Numbered from the stretch's first letter, positions 42,093 through 51,551 are shown. The stretch: DNA of 64,000 bases from UBA4744 sp963717135 (GCA_963717135.1 CAVQVN010000006.1:88121-152120); one strand, 5' to 3'. Notes: a model not told the origin generated them from the letters alone. Made by a program: numbers and translations.

Positions 42093-42374
42093 ATGACGGC
42101 TGAAAAGACTCGCGACTGGTTGTGGACGGCGACCGTTCTCATTCCGCTGGTCATCGGCCTGAGCTTTCTGGCATTGCTTGGGATATTCCAGATCCTCGAC
42201 GTGTGCGGAGCCGAGAAAGCGTGCGACGTCGTCGGCACGATCGCTCTGTGGGGGGCGGTCGGGATGCTGGGGTTCATCGCCGTGAGCCGAATGGCGATTC
42301 TGGTGTTCGGTGTGGTGAAAGCCCTCATTTCGGCCACCCACCGGTCCGGGCCGACCAATGCTCACACCACGTGA
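42093..42374 (+). CDS. Small two-helix membrane protein
   Basis: 93 residues; family not recognised. ATG at 42093 with GAGGAG six bases ahead. Two strongly hydrophobic segments: WTATVLIPLVIGLSFLALLGIF and GTIALWGAVGMLGFIAVSRMAILVFGVV, separated by a loop with two Cys (DVCGAEKACD). It lies between hsp20 and the molybdenum hydroxylase genes, with a 19-base gap to hsp20, so it may be co-transcribed with it. Confidence 0.65.
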   Translation: MTAEKTRDWLWTATVLIPLVIGLSFLALLGIFQILDVCGAEKACDVVGTIALWGAVGMLGFIAVSRMAILVFGVVKALISATHRSGPTNAHTT

Positions 42375-42427
42375 AGTTTGCCGGGCTACCGGAGACAACG
42401 GCCCGACAGAACGAAGAGAGCGGCGCA

Positions 42428-42559
42428 TTGGAAAAGTCGACCGGCTTGCTTCTGTGGGGATGGGGAGCAGCCGTCGCTGCAGCACTGCAGGCATACCGAG
42501 TCATTCGCTATCCAAACCGCGACCTATCCCCGACCTCTAGGAAGGCCCCATGTCCTTGA
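42428..42559 (+). CDS. Possible 43-residue membrane peptide
   Basis: A TTG-started frame giving one hydrophobic stretch LLLWGWGAAVAAALQAYRV and a basic tail; the stop overlaps the start of the next gene by ten bases. It could be a small operon-leading peptide, but the start is weak and nothing similar is known to me. Reported for completeness. Confidence 0.25.
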   Translation: MEKSTGLLLWGWGAAVAAALQAYRVIRYPNRDLSPTSRKAPCP

Positions 42560-43401
42560 TCGGGCTGCAGTACTACCAAAGGCCTACCACACTCGAATCG
42601 GCCCTTGAACAGGTTCGAGCAAGTGGTCCCGGAGCCCGGTTCATGGCTGCGGGTACGGACCTGGTCTTGCACGGTGGCGACGAGATCACCACCCTCATCG
42701 ACCTATCGGACCTGAACCTAGCCTATGTCGGAGCGGAAAATCACGACATCGCCATCGGGGCCATGACGACCCTGACCGACCTGATGGAGCACCCCATTTT
42801 GGCCGGCTATCTCGGGGGGATTGTGCCCACGGTGATCCGTCAGGTCGGGTCTCCGCTGCTCCGCAACCTGGCGACGGTCGGGGGAAGCCTGGTCCGCCGC
42901 CAGCCATGGTCGGACGTCGTCCCGCTATTCCTGGCACTGGGCGCCACCGTCCGCCACTTCGACGGAACAAAACATGAGGAAACTCTGGCCGAATTCTACG
43001 GAAGGCCCGGACACTCTCCCGGAGACATCCTGACCGAGATTGTGCTGCCGGCCCCGAAACCTCTTGCCGTTGCGGCGTTTGAAAAATTCACCCGGTCCGC
43101 GGTCGACGTCGCTCTGCTCAACTGCGCGGTGTTCATCCGTACCAAACACGATCAATGTGTTGAAGCGCGGGTCTATGTCGGCGGTACGCCTCGGTCGGCA
43201 GCCGCGGTCCCCGCGGTCGTCGAGATGCTGCAAGGGAGGGAGCTTGACGACGAGGTTATCTCGGAAGCCGCCCGGATCGCCGCCGCCGAGGTGCCGACCG
43301 GCGATGACCGTCGGGCTTCTGCCGTCTACCGATCCCACCTGGTTGGGGTGGGGATCGGACGCTGCCTCCGCCGGATAGCGAGGGAGATGGAGGCGGCATG
43401 A
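42550..43401 (+). CDS. Molybdenum hydroxylase, FAD-binding (medium) subunit
   Basis: 283 residues of the CoxM/XdhB family. FAD-site stretches are ARFMAAGTDLVLH, the second loop TVIRQVGSPLLRNLATVGGSLVR and the C-terminal helices with YRSHLVGVGIGRCLRR. It passes electrons from the 2Fe-2S subunit to an acceptor. First of a medium-small-large cluster with four- and eight-base overlaps. Substrate is not readable from this subunit. Confidence 0.92.
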   Translation: MSLIGLQYYQRPTTLESALEQVRASGPGARFMAAGTDLVLHGGDEITTLIDLSDLNLAYVGAENHDIAIGAMTTLTDLMEHPILAGYLGGIVPTVIRQVGSPLLRNLATVGGSLVRRQPWSDVVPLFLALGATVRHFDGTKHEETLAEFYGRPGHSPGDILTEIVLPAPKPLAVAAFEKFTRSAVDVALLNCAVFIRTKHDQCVEARVYVGGTPRSAAAVPAVVEMLQGRELDDEVISEAARIAAAEVPTGDDRRASAVYRSHLVGVGIGRCLRRIAREMEAA

Positions 43402-43865
43402 AGATAGCGTTGACCATCAATAGTGTTTCTCGAACGTTGGAGTCACCGCTGGGCGAAACGCTGCTGGATCTCCTCCGCCGGGAGAACTACAAGAGTGTCA
43501 AACTCGGCTGCAACACGGGAGACTGCGGGACTTGTGCTGTCCTGTTGGACGGTCGGGCCGTCAACGCCTGCATGCTTCTGGCGGCGGCCTGCGCCGGAAG
43601 GTCGATCGTCACCGTCGAAGGTCTTGAAGCTGATGGTCGCCTACATCCGCTTCAAGAGGCTTCGCTGGATTCCGGTGCGGTGCAGTGCGGCTTCTGCACT
43701 CCGGGCATGATCGTGGCGGCAATTGATCTTCTCGACAAGAACCCCGACCCCTCGGAGCAGGAAATTCGGGAAGGCTTGGCCGGCAACTTGTGCCGCTGCA
43801 CCGGCTATGTGAAGCAGGTAGCAGCCGTCCGGATGGCCAGCGGGAGGGGGAACGCCGATGCTTGA
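43398..43865 (+). CDS. Molybdenum hydroxylase, 2x[2Fe-2S] (small) subunit
   Basis: 155 residues. N-terminal plant-type cluster: KLGCNTGDCGTCAVLLDG with a fourth Cys in NACMLLAAAC. C-terminal helical cluster: AVQCGFCTPGMIVAAIDLL and LCRCTGYVKQVAAV. Carries electrons from the molybdenum site to FAD. Four-base overlap upstream, eight downstream. Confidence 0.95.
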   Translation: MKIALTINSVSRTLESPLGETLLDLLRRENYKSVKLGCNTGDCGTCAVLLDGRAVNACMLLAAACAGRSIVTVEGLEADGRLHPLQEASLDSGAVQCGFCTPGMIVAAIDLLDKNPDPSEQEIREGLAGNLCRCTGYVKQVAAVRMASGRGNADA

Positions 43866-46200
43866 TCGCACAGAGTTTGAGGTGGTCGGCCACAACGAGC
43901 GGAAGGTGGACGGTTACTCGCTGGTGACCGGGAAGCCGGTCTTCGCCGGGGACGTCGACCTACCCGATTCCCTGTATGTGAGATTGCTGTACAGCCCTCA
44001 TGCGCATGCGCGGATCGTCTCTATCGACACAAGCCGGGCGGAAGCTCTCCCCGGGGTTGTCCTGGTACTTACCCATCTGAACACCCCTCCCCGGCGCTAC
44101 ACCACGGCCGGACAGGGGTATCCGGAACCGTCCCCCTACGACGCCCGGATGTTCGATACCAAGGTGCGGTTTGTCGGCGACCGGGTGGCCGCCGTAGCAG
44201 CCGAGAGCCCGGCCGCCGCCGCGGAGGCCATCAAGCTGATCGACGTCGAGTATGAGACCCTGCCCGCGGTCATGTCGATCGACGAGGCACAGGACGACGG
44301 TGCTCCTGTGATCCATGACGAAGACGGCGCAATCGGGGTTTTGGACGCGGCCCGCAACCTCGTGGCCGAGGTCCTGGTAGCAGTCGGTGACACCGAAGCC
44401 GGGTTCGCTGAGTCCGACCAAATCGTCGAAACAACCTGCGAAACTCATTACGCCCAGCACACTCCTCTCGAGCCGCACGTCGTCCAGTCGTACCTCGACC
44501 ACAGCAACCGCCTGGTCCTACTCACCTCCACCCAGGTGCCGTTCCACGCCCGGCGAATCATTGCCCGGCTACTCGACCTGCCCGTCGCCCGGGTGCGAGT
44601 GATCAAGCCGCGGGTCGGTGGAGCTTTCGGAGTCAAACAGGAGGTCCTGCTCGAGGATGTCGCGGCGTTGGTTGCCTTGCGGACCGGGCGGGCGGCCCGC
44701 GTGGAACTGACTCGCCCGGAGGAGTTCTACGCCTCCCGGACCCGTCACCCGATGCGAGTGACGGTGAAGCTCGGTGCCGCCTCAGACGGCATACTCAAGG
44801 CACTTGACATGGAGGTCGTCTCCAACACCGGAGCGTACGGAACGCACGGCCTCACCGTGATGTCGAACGCCGGTTCGAAGACGCTACCGCTCTACAACAA
44901 AGCTCCCAACGTCCGCTTCGACGGCAAAGCCGTCTACACCAACCTCCCGGTCGGCGGCGCCTATCGCGGCTACGGAGCCACTCAGGGGTACTTCGCCCTG
45001 GAAACTGCCATGGATGAAATGGCCGACCGCCTGGCCCTCAACCCGCTTGAACTGCGGCGGCGCAACCACATCCGCCAGGGTGAAACGTCCCCGATTTTTG
45101 AGGAGATCGGGGAAGGCAAGAAGGGCGTCGAACAAACGGTCAATAGCTGTGAACTGGCGCGTTGTATCGAGCTGGGTGCCGCCCGGATCGGCTGGCACGC
45201 CAAACGCGGCACCCGGCGCCGGGAAGGTTCGTGGGTCTACGGGATGGGTATGTCGATCCACATGCAGGGATCGGGAATCCCGGCTGTGGACATGGGAGCC
45301 GCCACCATCAAGATGAATGACGACGGCTCGTTCAACCTGCTTGTCGGAGCCACTGATCTCGGAACCGGCTCCGATACGATCCTGGGACAGATCGCGGCCG
45401 AGACGCTGGGGGTACCGCTCGACAAGATCATCGTGTACTCGAGCGACACCGATATGACTCCGTTCGATGTCGGCGCGTACGCTTCATCGACGACCTACGT
45501 TTCGGGCAATGCCGTTCGGCGAGCCGCCGAGCAGACCCGCCGTCAGATTATCGAGGTCGCCGCCGCGATGCTGAACGTCGATCCAGATGGCCTCAGGGTC
45601 GCGAGCCAAATGGTCACCACACCGGACGGACGGACTGTCGGCTTGGCCGAGGTAGGCATCCGTAGCCTGTACGGCGCCGACCAATTGCAGATCGGGGCGA
45701 CTGCTTCGTTCGTTGGCGAGGAGTCTCCTCCCCCCTTCCTGGCCAGCTTTGCCGAGGCAGCCGTCGATGTCGAAACCGGGCAGATCAGGGTTACCGATTA
45801 TGTAGCCGCCGTCGACTGCGGCGTGGCGATCAATCCACAGGCGGCCGAAGGTCAGATAGAGGGGGCCATTGCCAACGGAATCGGCTATGCCCTCACCGAG
45901 GAGATGGTGTTCAGCTCCCACGGCCGGCTGCGCAATCCGACCTTCTTCGACTACAAGATCCCGGCTGCCCCGGATCTCCCCGACATCAAGGTGATACTGG
46001 TCGACTCGTACGAACCGACCGGACCGATGGGAGCCAAATCAGTTGCCGAAATCGGCATCAACGCGCCGATTCCAACCATAGCCAACGCCATCTTTGACGC
46101 GGTTGGTGTTCGATTGAGACAAACGCCTTTCACGGCGGAGCGGGTGCTGGCAGCTCTGGCGGAGAAGGCCTCGGCCGCCTCCGCGATGGTTGTGGAATAG
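43858..46200 (+). CDS. Molybdenum hydroxylase, molybdopterin-binding (large) subunit
   Basis: 780 residues of the xanthine-oxidase superfamily. Moco-site motifs are KPRVGGAFGVKQEV, VGGAYRGYGATQGYFALE and VDCGVAINPQAAEGQIEGA, and the catalytic Glu is in GPMGAKSVAEIG near residue 733. The active-site loop AYRGYG differs from form I CO dehydrogenase (AYRCSFR) and is of the xanthine/aromatic-CoA/nicotinate type, so I call only the superfamily. No XdhC-like maturation gene was seen nearby; a lone SufB and a radical SAM gene follow. Confidence 0.92.
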   Translation: MLDRTEFEVVGHNERKVDGYSLVTGKPVFAGDVDLPDSLYVRLLYSPHAHARIVSIDTSRAEALPGVVLVLTHLNTPPRRYTTAGQGYPEPSPYDARMFDTKVRFVGDRVAAVAAESPAAAAEAIKLIDVEYETLPAVMSIDEAQDDGAPVIHDEDGAIGVLDAARNLVAEVLVAVGDTEAGFAESDQIVETTCETHYAQHTPLEPHVVQSYLDHSNRLVLLTSTQVPFHARRIIARLLDLPVARVRVIKPRVGGAFGVKQEVLLEDVAALVALRTGRAARVELTRPEEFYASRTRHPMRVTVKLGAASDGILKALDMEVVSNTGAYGTHGLTVMSNAGSKTLPLYNKAPNVRFDGKAVYTNLPVGGAYRGYGATQGYFALETAMDEMADRLALNPLELRRRNHIRQGETSPIFEEIGEGKKGVEQTVNSCELARCIELGAARIGWHAKRGTRRREGSWVYGMGMSIHMQGSGIPAVDMGAATIKMNDDGSFNLLVGATDLGTGSDTILGQIAAETLGVPLDKIIVYSSDTDMTPFDVGAYASSTTYVSGNAVRRAAEQTRRQIIEVAAAMLNVDPDGLRVASQMVTTPDGRTVGLAEVGIRSLYGADQLQIGATASFVGEESPPPFLASFAEAAVDVETGQIRVTDYVAAVDCGVAINPQAAEGQIEGAIANGIGYALTEEMVFSSHGRLRNPTFFDYKIPAAPDLPDIKVILVDSYEPTGPMGAKSVAEIGINAPIPTIANAIFDAVGVRLRQTPFTAERVLAALAEKASAASAMVVE

Positions 46201-46284
46201 GCGAAAGGAGCGACACGCTCATGGCGGACGTTCCCGTGGCTCGAAGAAACGTACCGGCTGGGTTGGCATGACCCGATCGAGTAT

Positions 46285-47631
46285 GTGTTCGCCACCGAGA
46301 AGGGCATCGACGAAGGGGTTATCCGAGAGATTTCTGCTCACAAAGAGGAATCCGCTGAGATCCTCGAGAAGAGACTCACAGCCTTCCGGGTCTTCCGACG
46401 GTTGCCGGTGCCGACCTGGGGTGGCGCCGGGGAACTGACCAACATCGATTTCGGCGACATCCGCTACTACGTGCGTCCCACCCGCGTCCAGGTGCGCGAC
46501 TGGAACCAGGTTCCCGTGACTATCAAGACCACCTTCGACCGCCTGGCCATTCCCCAGGCTGAGGAGCATTTCCTGGGCGGGGTTAGCGCCCAATACGATT
46601 CTGAGGTCGTCTACCACCGCAACCGGTCGGAACTCGACCGTAGCGGTGTGATCTTCACCGATATGGACACCGCCGTGCGCGAACACTGGGATCTGGTACG
46701 CCGGTACCTGGGCACGGTCGTACCGTTCGACGACAACAAGTTCGCGGCACTCAACTCGGCGGTATGGTCGGGCGGATCCTTCCTCTACGTACCGCCCGGC
46801 GTGCACGTGGACAAGCCTCTGCAGGCCTACTACCGGATCAACGCCGAGAGAATGGGCCAGTTCGAACGCACCCTGGTCGTGGTCGACGAAGGCGCGTTGG
46901 TTCACTACATCGACGGCTGCTCCGCCGCTATGTCGGCGTCAACGTCTCTCCATGCCGGCGTGATCGAGGTGGTGGTGGCACCTGGGGGGCGCTGCCGTAT
47001 CACCGGCCTGCAGAACTGGTCAAAGAGCGTCTATAACCTGGTCACCAAACGGGCGGTCGCCTATGAGGACGCCACCATGGAATGGATCGACGGCAACGTC
47101 GGAGCTCGGCTCACCATGAATTACCCGTCGGTGATACTTAGGGGACCACACGCCCACGGCGAGGTCCTCTCGATCGGCTACGCCGGCCGCAACCAATACC
47201 AGGACACCGGTGCCAAGATGATCCATTCAGCTCCGGCCACCACCTCCACCGTCACCTCTAAGTCGATCTGCCGGGACGGCGGGAGGGCCGGATATCGGGG
47301 TGTGGTGCACGTCGACCAGGGCGCCACCGGGGCGCGCTCGTTCGTCCGCTGCGACTCGCTCATCTTGGACCCGGCCTCGCGCGCCGACACCCACCCCTAC
47401 ATCGAAGTCGAAGAACGGGATGCCCGCATCGGCCACGAAGCGACTGTCTCCCAGGTCAGCGAAGACCAGCTGTTCTACCTGATGAGTCGCGGGCTCAGCG
47501 AGGACCAGGCAGCCTCGATGCTGATCGCCGGGTTCATCGAACCGATCATGCGTGAACTACCCCTGGCCTGTGCCGACGAGATCAACCACCTGATCGCCCT
47601 CGACATGGCCGCCGCCGGAGCCGTCGGATAG
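46285..47631 (+). CDS. sufB: SufB-family Fe-S scaffold protein (stand-alone; 5' end unclear)
   Basis: 448 residues from GTG 46285. SufB beta-helix features: KFAALNSAVWSGGSFLYVPPG, FERTLVVVDEGALVHYIDGC, TMEWIDGNVGARLTMNYPSV and the C-terminal IGHEATVSQVSEDQLFYLMSRG. Upstream codons 46222-46284 in the same frame read FPWLEETYRLGWHDPIEY, which matches the family N-terminus but has no start codon; the ATG with AAAGGAG at 46221 is one base out of frame. So a +1 slip, a mutation or a sequence error is suspected. SufC and SufD are not adjacent. Only 20 bases separate ATG 46221 from the hydroxylase gene. Confidence 0.85.
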   Translation: MFATEKGIDEGVIREISAHKEESAEILEKRLTAFRVFRRLPVPTWGGAGELTNIDFGDIRYYVRPTRVQVRDWNQVPVTIKTTFDRLAIPQAEEHFLGGVSAQYDSEVVYHRNRSELDRSGVIFTDMDTAVREHWDLVRRYLGTVVPFDDNKFAALNSAVWSGGSFLYVPPGVHVDKPLQAYYRINAERMGQFERTLVVVDEGALVHYIDGCSAAMSASTSLHAGVIEVVVAPGGRCRITGLQNWSKSVYNLVTKRAVAYEDATMEWIDGNVGARLTMNYPSVILRGPHAHGEVLSIGYAGRNQYQDTGAKMIHSAPATTSTVTSKSICRDGGRAGYRGVVHVDQGATGARSFVRCDSLILDPASRADTHPYIEVEERDARIGHEATVSQVSEDQLFYLMSRGLSEDQAASMLIAGFIEPIMRELPLACADEINHLIALDMAAAGAVG

Positions 47632-47762
47632 CCGGCGATTCGAATCAGTCCGCCTGGTCCCCAGAACCCTCCAGTCTTGGCCAAGATTGTGCGTTAGTGC
47701 CGGGCGAGATCACAGACCGGGACCGGGCCGACGAGGATCGGATATGTTGGAGGTGATCGACT

Positions 47763-48809
47763 ATGAAGGATGACACTCCATCCAATCAGGCGCCATCAAC
47801 CTGCGCCGGGCAGGACAGATCCGGTGCTCGCTTCGAATTCGGTGCATGTCAGAACCCGGTGGGGTCTCCGCCTCTGGCGTTCGGCCCGGTTCCATCGCGC
47901 CGGCTCGGCCGGAGCCTCGGGATCAACAACATTCCGCCCAAGGTCTGCTCATATTCATGCGTCTACTGTCAGGTCGGTCCCACCATGGATCGGGCCGTCG
48001 AGCCTCGGGCCTTCTACCCACCCGACCAGATCGTCGAGGAAGTCACGGCGCAAGTAGAGCGGGTCCGAAGGCGTGGAGAGCCGATCGACTACCTCACCTT
48101 CGTCCCCGATGGGGAGCCGACTCTCGACTCCGGCCTCGGTGAATCGATCCGTCGGCTCCACCCGCTGGGCATCAAGATCGCGGTGATCTCCAACGGGTCG
48201 CTGCTGTGGAGACCTGAGGTTCGGAGGGCGTTGCAGGCCGCGGATTGGGTGTCGGTGAAAGTGGACGCCGCCACTGAGTCGACCTGGCGACTTGTCAACC
48301 GGCCCCATCCGAGCCTCGACCTGGCAACCGTCCAACACGGCATCCTTCGGTTCGCTCGAGAATCCGAAGGGGATCTTGTGTCAGAAACCATGCTCGTCGA
48401 CGAGCTCAACGATTCTCCCGAGTCGATAGGTGCGGTGGGTGACTTCCTTCGCGAAACCGGAATCGGCACGGCCTACTTGGCGATCCCGACCCGACCCCCG
48501 CCCTATCCCGCTATCACCGCCCCGGACGAGGAGACCGTTAACGGCGCTTACCAGTTGCTGGCGGGGTTTGTGCCCCACGTTGAGTATCTCATCGGATACG
48601 AGGGAGACCAGTTCGCGGCGAGCGGTGACCCAGGCCACGACCTGTTGAGCATCACGGCCGTGCATCCGATGCGCGAATCCGCCGTCAGAGAACTGCTCGA
48701 ACAGACCGGCGCCTCATGGACGGTGGTCGACGAGCTCATCGCCGAAGGCCGGATCAAGGAGGTCACCCACCGGGAAGAACAGTTCTACCTACGGCGCTGG
48801 CATCGGTAG
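47763..48809 (+). CDS. Radical SAM protein (COG0731-like)
   Basis: 348 residues. The SAM-cluster motif is VCSYSCVYCQVG (Cys62, 66, 69); LTFVPDGEPTLDSGLG and KIAVISNGSLLWRPEVR follow, as in wyosine-type/COG0731 radical SAM proteins. The N-terminus SRRLGRSLGINNIPPKVCSY is characteristic of this group. A textbook GGAGGTGATC precedes the ATG. Substrate unknown; members are sometimes linked to metallo-enzyme maturation, which would suit the hydroxylase and SufB upstream. Confidence 0.88.
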   Translation: MKDDTPSNQAPSTCAGQDRSGARFEFGACQNPVGSPPLAFGPVPSRRLGRSLGINNIPPKVCSYSCVYCQVGPTMDRAVEPRAFYPPDQIVEEVTAQVERVRRRGEPIDYLTFVPDGEPTLDSGLGESIRRLHPLGIKIAVISNGSLLWRPEVRRALQAADWVSVKVDAATESTWRLVNRPHPSLDLATVQHGILRFARESEGDLVSETMLVDELNDSPESIGAVGDFLRETGIGTAYLAIPTRPPPYPAITAPDEETVNGAYQLLAGFVPHVEYLIGYEGDQFAASGDPGHDLLSITAVHPMRESAVRELLEQTGASWTVVDELIAEGRIKEVTHREEQFYLRRWHR

Positions 48810-48938
48810 CCGCACCCGCACGAAGATCGAACGGCGTAGCGGGGAGAGGTCCGGAGAACTCACAAGAGACGCCCGGAAATCTGCGTATCGACGCCGGTTG
48901 GGCCTTTCGCCCCTGGGACGGAGGGCCGATCATCGCTT

Positions 48939-48954
48939 CGTGATTTTCTTCACA
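48939..48954. promoter_or_regulatory. Rex-like redox operator upstream of cydAB
   Basis: On the minus strand TGTGA-AGAAAA-TCACG has the TGTGA-N6-TCACA form of actinobacterial Rex (NADH/NAD sensor) sites with one mismatch. It lies about 60 bases before the cydA GTG and overlaps a possible TTCGTG(18)TACCTT promoter at 48937-48966. Rex control of cytochrome bd is known in Streptomyces; a rex gene is not in the window. Confidence 0.5.
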
Positions 48955-49012
48955 AGCAGGTACCTTGGGAGCCGGCACATGCCAACGCCGACGAGAGAGA
49001 AAGGTGATTGAC

Positions 49013-50389
49013 GTGCCTCTGCCGCATTGGTTATTGGCCGTTTCGGAGGCCAATCTCCTGGCAGCTCGTTACCAGATGGCGATCAGCCTCGGCTTCCATA
49101 TCATCCTGGCGGCACTCGGTATCGGCTTTCCGCTCATCACGCTGATCGCCCACACAAGAGGTCTCCGCCGCAAAGATCCCGACGCGCTCTTGCTTGCCAA
49201 GCGTTGGTCCAAAGTGATGGCGGTTCTCTTCGCGGTCGGCGCCGTGTCTGGGACCATTCTGAGCTTTGAAATGGGCATGCTGTGGCCGGGGTTGATGGGC
49301 CCGTTCGGTGATGTGATCGGGGTTCCCTTTACTCTCGAGGGCGTCTCGTTCTTCCTGGAGGCAATCTTCCTGGCGATCTACTTGTATGGCTGGAAGCACC
49401 TGTCCGCCCGGGTCCACTACTTCACCCTGATTCCGATTGTGCTGGCGGGTATCTCCGGTAGTTTCTTCATCGTCTCCGTCAACGGGTGGATGAACTCGCC
49501 GGCTGGATTCGCTATCACCGCCGATGGAACCATCACCAATGTTGACCCTTGGGCGGCGATGTTCAATGCAGCGGCGATTATCCAGTACGTCCACATGTTG
49601 CTGGCGGCCTACATGGTGTCCGGATTCCTGGTTGCCGGCGTCTACGCGACCGGTTGGTTGAAAGGTCGACGCGACCATTTGCACCGAATCGGGTTCGCCA
49701 TCCCGTTTGTGGTGGCGGCCTTGGCTGCTCCTCTTCAGGTGCTGGTCGGAGACCTCGCCACCGGCCGTCTCATCGATGCCCAGCCTGCCAAATTCGCAGC
49801 GATGGAGTTGCTCCCGGAGACCATGGCAGGAGCCCCGCTGACACTGGGGGGGTTTCTAATCGAGGGTGAAGTTCTGGGAGCGATCGAGATCCCGGGTCTG
49901 GCATCGTGGCTCGGCACCCGGGATGTCAACGGGGTCGTCCCGGGACTGGACTCGGTCGCCCTTGATGAACGACCCACAGCCGCCAACCTGGTGCATTGGG
50001 CTTTTCAGCTGATGGTGGGTATCGGCACCGGCTTCTTGATTCTCGGAGTCTGGTATTCGGTGGCGTGGTGGAGGCGTCGCGACCCGCCTCACAGTGTGTG
50101 GTTCTGGAGGTTTGCTTCGCTGGCGGGGATCGGAGCTGTGGCGGCCATGGAACTCGGTTGGGTCACGACTGAGGTGGGCCGCCAACCGTGGATCGTCCAG
50201 GGCGTTTTGCGCACGGCTGATGCGGTGAGCAACGCCGACGGCCTCGTGACGACTGCGATCACGATTTCGGTGGTCTATCTGGCGCTGGGGATAATCACCA
50301 TTGTGGCGTTGCGCTGGATCGGCAAGCAGTTCGCGGCCGGTGAAGCGGTCGCGGCTCCATACGGGCCGCCCGAGGAAGTGTCGCCATGA
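49013..50389 (+). CDS. cydA: Cytochrome bd ubiquinol oxidase subunit I
   Basis: 458 residues. Heme ligands are in RYQMAISLGFHIILAALG (His29) and IIQYVHMLLAAYMVSGF, and the conserved AMELGWVTTEVGRQPWIV follows late in the protein. The quinol loop after LIDAQPAKFAAMELL is of the short type, typical of Gram-positive and cyanide-insensitive enzymes. I choose GTG 49013 (AAAGG eight bases ahead); GTG 49004 is possible. Membrane terminal oxidase for low oxygen; cydDC not in the window. Confidence 0.95.
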   Translation: MPLPHWLLAVSEANLLAARYQMAISLGFHIILAALGIGFPLITLIAHTRGLRRKDPDALLLAKRWSKVMAVLFAVGAVSGTILSFEMGMLWPGLMGPFGDVIGVPFTLEGVSFFLEAIFLAIYLYGWKHLSARVHYFTLIPIVLAGISGSFFIVSVNGWMNSPAGFAITADGTITNVDPWAAMFNAAAIIQYVHMLLAAYMVSGFLVAGVYATGWLKGRRDHLHRIGFAIPFVVAALAAPLQVLVGDLATGRLIDAQPAKFAAMELLPETMAGAPLTLGGFLIEGEVLGAIEIPGLASWLGTRDVNGVVPGLDSVALDERPTAANLVHWAFQLMVGIGTGFLILGVWYSVAWWRRRDPPHSVWFWRFASLAGIGAVAAMELGWVTTEVGRQPWIVQGVLRTADAVSNADGLVTTAITISVVYLALGIITIVALRWIGKQFAAGEAVAAPYGPPEEVSP

Positions 50390-51447
50390 GCCTGGCCGAC
50401 GTTGTCCTCGTGATCATCTGGCTGGGTGTCTCGGCCTACGGAGTATTCGGGGGCGCCGACTTTGGAGCGGGGATCTGGGATCTTCTGGCCGGCGGACCGC
50501 AGAAGGGGTTGCGTGTTCGGGCGCTGCTAGAGCGGTCGATCGGCCCGGTTTGGGAAGCGAATCATGTCTGGCTGATTTTCGTGCTGGTCTACCTGTGGAC
50601 TGCCTTCCCGGAGCCGTTCGCGGCGATCGCCTCTTCGATGTTGGTCCCGTTGAGCCTCGCCGCGCTTGGCATCGTCTTGCGCGGTTCGGCGTTCGCCTTC
50701 CGCAAGTGGGCTGGCTCTGTTCACCGACAACGGCTCTTCGGGGCGACGTTTGCGGGATCCTCTGTGCTGACCCCGTTCTTTCTCGGCACCGTCGCCGGGG
50801 GCGTGGCATCGGGCCGGGTTCCCTTGGGGAACGCCGCCGGTGATCCGGTGACCGTGTGGTTGAACCCGACGTCGCTGATGGGCGGCACGCTGGCGGTGGT
50901 GACGTGCGCCTACCTGGCGGCGGTGCTGGTGAGCCGGGATGCAGCAGAGGGCGACGATCAAAGCCTCGCCGAGTACTTCCGGCGCCGGGCACTGGTCAGC
51001 GGATTAGTAGCAGGGTTCATTGCTCTGGTCGGGGTGTTCGTTCTGGAGTTCGATGCGCCGAACCTGTTCGACCGGCTGTTGTCGGCGCGCGGTATCCCGA
51101 TCCTGGCGGTTTCTGCGGTCAGCGGGCTCACCTCGATGTGGTTGCTGGTCAAGCGCCGCCTGGTCGTCGCTCGCGGAACGGCGGTGCTCGCCACTGTGGC
51201 CGTCCTGTGGGGCTGGGGGGCCGCACAGTGGCCGTGGCTGCTGGACCAAGAAGCCTCGATCGATGCGTACGCGGCGCCCGATCCCGTTTTGTGGGCCCTG
51301 ATCGTCGCTTTCGCGGCGGCTGCCCTGCTGGCGGTCCCGGCACTAATCTGGCTGTACACGCTCACCGAACGAGGCCTCCTGGGTGAGCATGGCTCCGCCG
51401 ACAGAGAGTCCACCGACATGCTCCTGGACCGCTTGCGCACTGGGTGA
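50386..51447 (+). CDS. cydB: Cytochrome bd ubiquinol oxidase subunit II
   Basis: 353 residues, about nine membrane helices. YGVFGGADFGAGIWDLLAGG near the N-terminus and PVWEANHVWLIFVLVYLWTAFP are family signatures. ATG overlaps the cydA stop by four bases. A modest hairpin (ATGG/CCAT-type arms around 51452-51479) follows the stop and may end the transcript. Confidence 0.95.
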   Translation: MSLADVVLVIIWLGVSAYGVFGGADFGAGIWDLLAGGPQKGLRVRALLERSIGPVWEANHVWLIFVLVYLWTAFPEPFAAIASSMLVPLSLAALGIVLRGSAFAFRKWAGSVHRQRLFGATFAGSSVLTPFFLGTVAGGVASGRVPLGNAAGDPVTVWLNPTSLMGGTLAVVTCAYLAAVLVSRDAAEGDDQSLAEYFRRRALVSGLVAGFIALVGVFVLEFDAPNLFDRLLSARGIPILAVSAVSGLTSMWLLVKRRLVVARGTAVLATVAVLWGWGAAQWPWLLDQEASIDAYAAPDPVLWALIVAFAAAALLAVPALIWLYTLTERGLLGEHGSADRESTDMLLDRLRTG

Positions 51448-51551
51448 ATAAATGGGCCGGCGATGAAATGATCGGCCATCTCGAAGCCCCAGGCTGCCCT
51501 GCAACGATCCGGGCGTTCTAGGTCTTGGGTTGCTCGAACATCCTCTCCGGA

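Noticed and set aside
42550..46200. Form I CO dehydrogenase (coxMSL)
   Set aside because: The large-subunit active-site loop is AYRGYG, without the AYRCSFR motif that defines form I; only the superfamily is supported.
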